From assembly GCF_000005505.3 (NCBI RefSeq), contig NC_016132.3:58356914-58420913 (forward strand): DNA of 64,000 nucleotides, in the 5' to 3' direction. The position numbers were made by a program, and so were the translations under genes. The notes under the pieces are model-generated. The model did no database searches. It was not told where the DNA came from and was given only the letters and a program-made list of their open reading frames with translations. This DNA is from Brachypodium distachyon (lineage: Eukaryota > Streptophyta > Magnoliopsida > Poales > Poaceae). Positions 58,965-64,000 of this stretch are shown here, in pieces (the stretch's first letter is position 1; the number at the start of each line of letters is the position of its first letter).

Positions 58965-60928
58965 ATGGCGGCCTTCACCACCACCACCACCTTCCCCGCC
59001 GCGCTGGGGGCGCCGACGCCGTGCCGCCCAGCCGCCGGCGTCGTCGCGCGCTCCCGGTGGACGCCGCTCCGCCGCTCGCCGCCGGCCGCGGGGCTCCGGC
59101 GAGCAGCCGCGCGCCGGGGAGCCACGCTCCTGGTGAGTACGTCATTAGAGACTCGGATTCTCGTTACGCTAATTACCTAGACGCGCCGCACTTTTCGGTT
59201 ACTTCAGTTCAGTAGGCTTATGTGAATGACATGCATCCTGCGCCGCCGCCCAAAATGTAATTATTAGTGCTTTTTTTTTGCAGGTATAATTATTAGTGCA
59301 TTTGGTAGTCGATTTGAGATGAGTTATGAGTTGTGCATTGGCTTTTTTTGTTTAGCAGTTTGGGTCTCGCGATACGCAGTTTGGTATTCTGATTCTAGGC
59401 CCGGCGCGGATAATATGATTCGGCAGTTCGATATCTCTACTGGCTCATGGGTTCACTTGTTACAGCGGAGTAGTGTCCAACTCTTTGTTTTGAAGGTTGT
59501 TAACTCGAGTTGGGTGGATCCGTGTGTGTAGACATCAATAGCTGCGATGTGTTTAGTCACCTAGTGAGCTCAATGGTGCCACTCTTTTAGTTGGTATCTG
59601 TCCTGAAACCCACAATTTGTTAGAAGTTAGAACCAAGGGTTGGTTTTCTTTCCTTGTTTTCACTGTATGACATGTGTTTGATGATTAACTACAAAATGTT
59701 GGTAGGTGCCACCTGGCATTTTGCCAATGCTTTGTTCAGTGCAGTGTACTTATATTTGTAGTTCTCTACAGACATTTTCATGATCAAATCTTTTCTGATT
59801 GGTGTTACTTTTTATTTTGAAATATGTTTGTTTTTGTTATTTTCTAATTTCAATTTTTGACAGGTCAAAGCGAAGAAGGAAACATTTTCTTCATTTGATG
59901 AGTTACTGGAGAAGTCTGAAAAGCCTTTACTAGTCGACTTCTATGCAACCTGGTAAGCGACTAGTAACTTGTGGTCCAGAATGTCTTAATGGGTTATATC
60001 AGTGCTTTATACTAGATATATGTTCTCTCTGTTGTCTCTTTGTTAAAACCCTTGTGAAACAAAGTTTAGTGGAGGCATGTCCTGTCCCTGCCGAGAAAGT
60101 ACCACCAACCTTGTGGACAATAAACTTCGACTGGCCTTATGTTCATCTTCTACATTAATTCCATGCAACATCTTTGTACTGATTTCCCCCCAAATTTACA
60201 GTACTGAAGTTTACGGTAGAACTAGTAAGAAAAGAGACTGTAGTTTGATCTTGTTAGTTCATATGCTTTGCATCGATCGATGTGGAGGCGGTGTGGTGCT
60301 CCCTCCTTTTAAAAAAAATTATGCTTTTAACAAAGATGTGCATTATTCCTTCTGACAAAAAGAGACCGTAGTTTACTGACTCTTCTAGTAAACCAAAGTC
60401 CAAACTGGAACAGCTAATGCCTGTTGGTACCTCTAGGCTTAACTGCAGCATGGTTGATTATTCTAATCTTGGAATCCGTTCTGAAAGCAGCATAATTCTC
60501 TACTGACAGAAAATTTGGTTTAGGATATACTTTGATGCTATATCTTTGTATTTACTGATATACTTTTTGTTAGGTGTGGTCCATGCCAATACATGGTTCC
60601 CATACTTGAAGAAGTAGGTGAGAAGTTGAATGACAAGATTCAGGTTGTGAAAATTGATACAGAGAAATACACAAGCATCGCAAATCGCTACAAAATTGAA
60701 GCATTACCAACTTTGATCATCTTTAAAAATGGGGAACCTTGTTATCGCTTTGTAAGTTTCAATGATCCATCTTCTTTCCATTTTCAGGAATAATTGTTCA
60801 ACTAGCGCTAATGATAATAAGTAATGCGTGCCTTTTGCTGTTATTTTTCTGCTGGTACTCAGGAGGGAGCATTGCCTGCTGATCAGCTAATCCTACAGAT
60901 TGAGAGTGCTTTGGAGGTCCCAAAGTAG
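58965..60928 (+). CDS. Thioredoxin y, chloroplast
   Basis: A y-type thioredoxin is a stromal disulfide reductase reduced by ferredoxin-thioredoxin reductase; known targets include peroxiredoxin Q and methionine sulfoxide reductases. Four exons: 58965-59132, 59864-59952, 60574-60751 and 60863-60928, in phase, 166 aa. Residues 1-56 are an Ala/Thr/Arg-rich transit peptide with few acidic residues (MAAFTTTTTFPAALGAPTPC). The thioredoxin fold follows: TFSSFDELLEKSEKPLLVDF, active site W86-CGPC (exon 2/3 junction splits the Trp codon), QVVKIDTEKYTSIANRYKIE and the cis-proline loop ALPTLIIFKNG. It ends in LEVPK. The set KIDTEKYTSIANRYKIEALP fits type y better than m, x or f. Confidence 0.93.
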
Positions 60929-63018
60929 CATGTGGTGGAATAGGAAAAAAAAATCTTGAAATGTATGCTGCTACTCACAACATGTCATTTCTCTGTTTGA
61001 ATATTCTTACTACAGAGCATTCATTATTATTTATTGTTCAAGAGGTTTTACCTGAGTTACAGAATGAATAGAAATCTCCTTCAAAGCTAAGTCATTTAGT
61101 TATGCAAAAATATGTTTATACATATGCTGGTTCACCATGATGGTGTTCTAAACTAGTCGAATCTAGATCTCTCCTTTCTGCAACTTTAGTTACCCATGAT
61201 CGGTCCCATTTTTTTTTCTTTCATGGAGGGTTCCAAACCAGTTAATCATACCGAGTAGGAAGCCAGACCAATACCAAAATTTTCTGTTTCAACAATGATA
61301 CCTGTAATGAGGGTTAGGAAACAAGCCTGGGCAAGTGCCAGCATCCAGTATCCTGTTGGTTTGTTAATTGTTGGAAACTGGTCAACTCCTGGACTTGACT
61401 GGAAAATCTGAATCAACTGTGACCTGCTTGAACTGTGTGGGATCGAGTAAATACCGGCATATCTCGGGCTTCATTAGAGTAACACGACAGTAACGAGCTG
61501 GGGTTTTGTATCCCGCCTGACCAAAATTGACATGTCCCTAGTTCTAATCATCACAGGTGATACTCACTTTGGTTTTCTGCAAGATATAGATTGCATGACA
61601 GATAGCAACAATAAAAATGAAAATAAAGGATGTTAAGTGGTGGATCGATGCATAATATGTTTTGCAAGAGGAATGTACAAGCACAGTTAAGACAACTATG
61701 AGTACAATTAGACAGATCCAGACCTTTGGCCACACTATCCTAAGCATGAGCCTAATTGCTCACATTAACTTTAGGTCTGACCCAAATTCGCTGTCCAAAA
61801 CATCCGTACCTTCCAAATTCCATTCTGAGCAAGGTTGTGATTACTTTACAGGCAATCCAGAGTTTACTTCAAGCTGATTTGTGACACGGCATCTGCATTT
61901 TCTTTGTTTGCTTCTTGAAAATCCAACTTATATTTGTCATGGTCGCCATTGTGGTGCGAGCGATTGTGGATTCCAGCATCTATCTATCTTAGAATATGTG
62001 CTTGAGTAGTGAATAAGCAATGTGCTGGAAATATCCCGTCGACTAAATATGAGAGCTGGTTGCCCTTTGTTTGCCTCTGCAGTATTTTTCCTGAGAACTG
62101 AAGTAGATGAGTGTTAAACCCATTACTTTAGGTTTACTAATCTAACTTGTTAGATCATTTTTTTTTGCTTTCTCGAAAAACAAATGTCAACCTTGTCTAA
62201 AAATGATGCTGCCATCGGAGGTCGATGCAAGTGGCCACAATTTTGGATTTATGGGTTGAATTTAGAACTGGTGGTGCTTCATATCATCGTTTAAAACTGC
62301 TGATCTGATATTGTGATTTTGGAGGTATTTTTTCTTATGTTTAGTCCCACTTCCCAAATTAAGTAGGCATCTACTGAGTACTACCGTGTAAAGGCATCAG
62401 CTAAGTTTGTTAAGAGCTACCCATTGGCCACCTCGTCCTTCCAAAAAATCCCCTGTTCATCTCTTGAAACGTGCTGAGAAATTTCAGCGTGTGCTTGATT
62501 ATCCCAATTGACTTGCCGCAAGATGTTGAGAGAGTTACAGCAGCACATTTTCTTTTCGTACTGCAGATATACATGCTGTGCGTGTTAGAAGAGAGAGCAG
62601 ATAGATAGAAGAATAAAACTTTACTGAGTGCTTCAAGAAAATGCTCCCAGTTGTCCAATAATCGCACACTCTTTTCCAAAAGAGAGAAAACAACACGAGA
62701 ACACGAATCTAGCTAGGAAACTTTGCAATCATATCATGGTTTTTGTTTACATTTGCAGGTTTCCATGCTGTAGCTCCAATGATTGGGGCTATTTTGTAAT
62801 AACACCTGTCAGTCTGTTACAAGAGATGAAACGCTGCTGGAAATCTTTGTTGTGAAACTAATAAACCCTGACGGAGCAGGGTAATCTTTTTCACCGTCTT
62901 CTTTTCATCAGAATCTTCTGATTTTTCACTGTTATGAAAGGTGGTCATGGAATCGTCGATCCTCGTCGATCGGCCGATCCCCGCCGTCCATCGTCTCCCG
63001 CCACTGCTGCTCACCACG
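60929..63018. other. Intergenic interval, no supported gene
   Basis: AT-rich with short open frames only. It includes the thioredoxin y 3' region and, at the right, the ASR promoter. No tRNA, repeat array or clear MITE was seen. Confidence 0.4.
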
Positions 63019-63029
63019 CTATAAATAGA
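63019..63029 (+). promoter_or_regulatory. TATA box of the ASR gene
   Basis: CTATAAATAGA is a textbook plant TATA box about 95 bp upstream of the chosen ATG, placing the start of transcription near 63050 and giving a 5' UTR of about 70 bases. Confidence 0.75.
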
Positions 63030-63121
63030 CCCCTCATCAACACAGAGCAAAATTCATCAACAACACTTGCAACCGTCAACGCAGCTCACAAAGACTCAGT
63101 CACAAGTACGCCTTGTTAGCA

Positions 63122-63843
63122 ATGGCGTACCGGCAGGCCATGTCCTACTCCAACACCGTCGACGAGTGCTGCGACGGCGGCCGCACGGCCCCCATGTACT
63201 CCAACAACACCGTCGACGAGTGCTACGACGCCGGCCGCCACGGTCATGGCCACGGCCACGGGCACGGGCACGGCATGACCAAGATGTACTCCAACACCAC
63301 CGACGAGTGCTTCGACGGCGGCCGGACCAATATGTACTCCAACACCACCGACGTCGAGTGCTACGACGCCGGCCACCACGGTCACGGCGGCGGCAGGAGG
63401 CCGGCTTACGACGACGGCTGCGGCGGGTACGGCGGCCAGCAGGCCGGCGGGTACTACAGGAAGGAGGAGAAGACCCACAAGAACCGGGAGCGCGTTGGCG
63501 AGGTCGGCGCTCTCGCCTCCGGCGCCTTCGCCCTGGTAAACGTTCGCTCTTTATAAATTCCGATTCATTAACCGATCAAATTAATCGATCAATGGATGTA
63601 AATTAGTGCTCCAATTTGATGATCTGGTTTGATAAATTTGGGATCTTGCAGTATGAGGGGTATGAGGCGAAGAAGGACCCGGCGCATGCGCGGAGGCACG
63701 AGATCGAGGCCGGCGTGGCGGGAGCGGCGGCGCTGGGCGCTGGCGGCTACGCCTACCACGAGCACCGCGAGCAGCTCAGCTACGGCGGCGCCGCCAGGGA
63801 GCAGCAGCACAGGGTGCCTTCATACAACCAGTACTGCAACTAA
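63122..63843 (+). CDS. ASR (abscisic acid, stress, ripening) protein with repeated Cys/His N-terminus
   Basis: ASR proteins are small, hydrophilic, zinc-binding proteins induced by ABA and drought, acting as chaperones and, in the nucleus, as DNA-binding regulators. Two exons, 63122-63535 and 63652-63843, in phase, 201 aa. ATG 63122 (GCAATGGCG context) is preferred over the in-frame codon nine bases upstream. The C-terminal ABA/WDS domain (about residues 113-185) is clear: [64 protein letters not shown]. The first 110 residues are unusual: four modules of the type MYSNTTDEC(Y/F)DGGR (from about 10, 25, 55 and 71), plus six His-Gly pairs at 40-51. Related grass ASRs have His-rich N-termini; a repeated Cys module is less usual. 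Confidence 0.92.
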
Positions 63844-64000
63844 GCTCAAGATCAGTTCATCTCAGCGGTCCATCCAGTACACAAACCGATCGACCGGCCG
63901 AACACATATCGACGAAGAGCATGCATGAGCATAATAAGAACATAAAAAAAATTATAAGACGTGTACTATTCCAATAAGATTATAAGAACATGCTGCATGC
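63844..64000 (+). other. ASR 3' UTR region
   Basis: After TAA the sequence becomes AT-rich; AATAAG and similar motifs at about 63931 and 63974 could direct polyadenylation. The window ends here. Confidence 0.45.

Noticed and set aside
63067..63606. Frame of 179 codons overlapping the ASR gene
   Set aside because: It is an Arg-rich shadow of the ASR exon in another phase; the ASR frame has the TATA box, a good start context and the ABA/WDS domain.

Overview
The window reads as nuclear DNA of a grass, probably a compact-genome member of the Pooideae (Brachypodium-like). The reasons are short GT-AG introns, GC-rich first exons beside AT-rich intergenic DNA, many short Stowaway-type MITEs with CTCCCTCCGT ends, and plant-only genes (chlorophyllide a oxygenase, ASR, y-type thioredoxin, LRR receptor-like proteins). 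The species is inferred. All exon models below were joined by hand from GT/AG sites and reading-frame continuity.

Layout. 1-6.1 kb: LRR receptor-like protein (RLP) DNA on the minus strand, namely one complete two-exon gene and a fragment of a second cut by the window edge. 9.3-10.9 kb: PAM16, the mitochondrial import motor subunit, with a LINE fragment in an intron. 11-18.6 kb: mostly non-coding, with one possible small gene and a 52-bp minisatellite. 18.7-19.2 kb: a relic of a CBS-PB1 protein gene. 19.7-20.8 kb: an unrecognised coiled-coil membrane protein. 22.9-26.5 kb: chlorophyllide a oxygenase in nine exons. 29.0-35.6 kb: two NB-ARC immune-receptor-type genes pointing away from each other; the left one has two NB-ARC domains and no LRR, and the right one has a stop codon inside its LRR. 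36-43.2 kb: LINE debris, a small mitochondrial-type membrane protein gene, a CREST-superfamily (alkaline ceramidase-like) gene and a partial duplicate of its 3' half. 44-53.2 kb: three housekeeping genes on the minus strand: UFM1, a BCD1-type snoRNP assembly factor and ribosomal protein eS10. 54.4-55.7 kb: a broken F-box/DUF295 gene. 56.0-60.9 kb: head-to-head SYP61 syntaxin and thioredoxin y. 63.1-63.8 kb: an ASR (ABA/water-deficit) gene with an unusual Cys/His-rich N-terminus.

How the genes work together. This is an ordinary euchromatic mix, not an operon or cluster with one function. The housekeeping genes carry telo-box (AAACCCTA) and site II (TGGGCC/T) motifs near their starts. The immune-type genes (RLPs and the NLR pair) sit in the parts richest in duplication and decay. 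The most unusual object is the divergent NLR pair: both genes keep an intron at the same place just before GLPL, but one has doubled its nucleotide-binding domain and lost its LRR, and the other has a broken LRR and an altered MHD motif.
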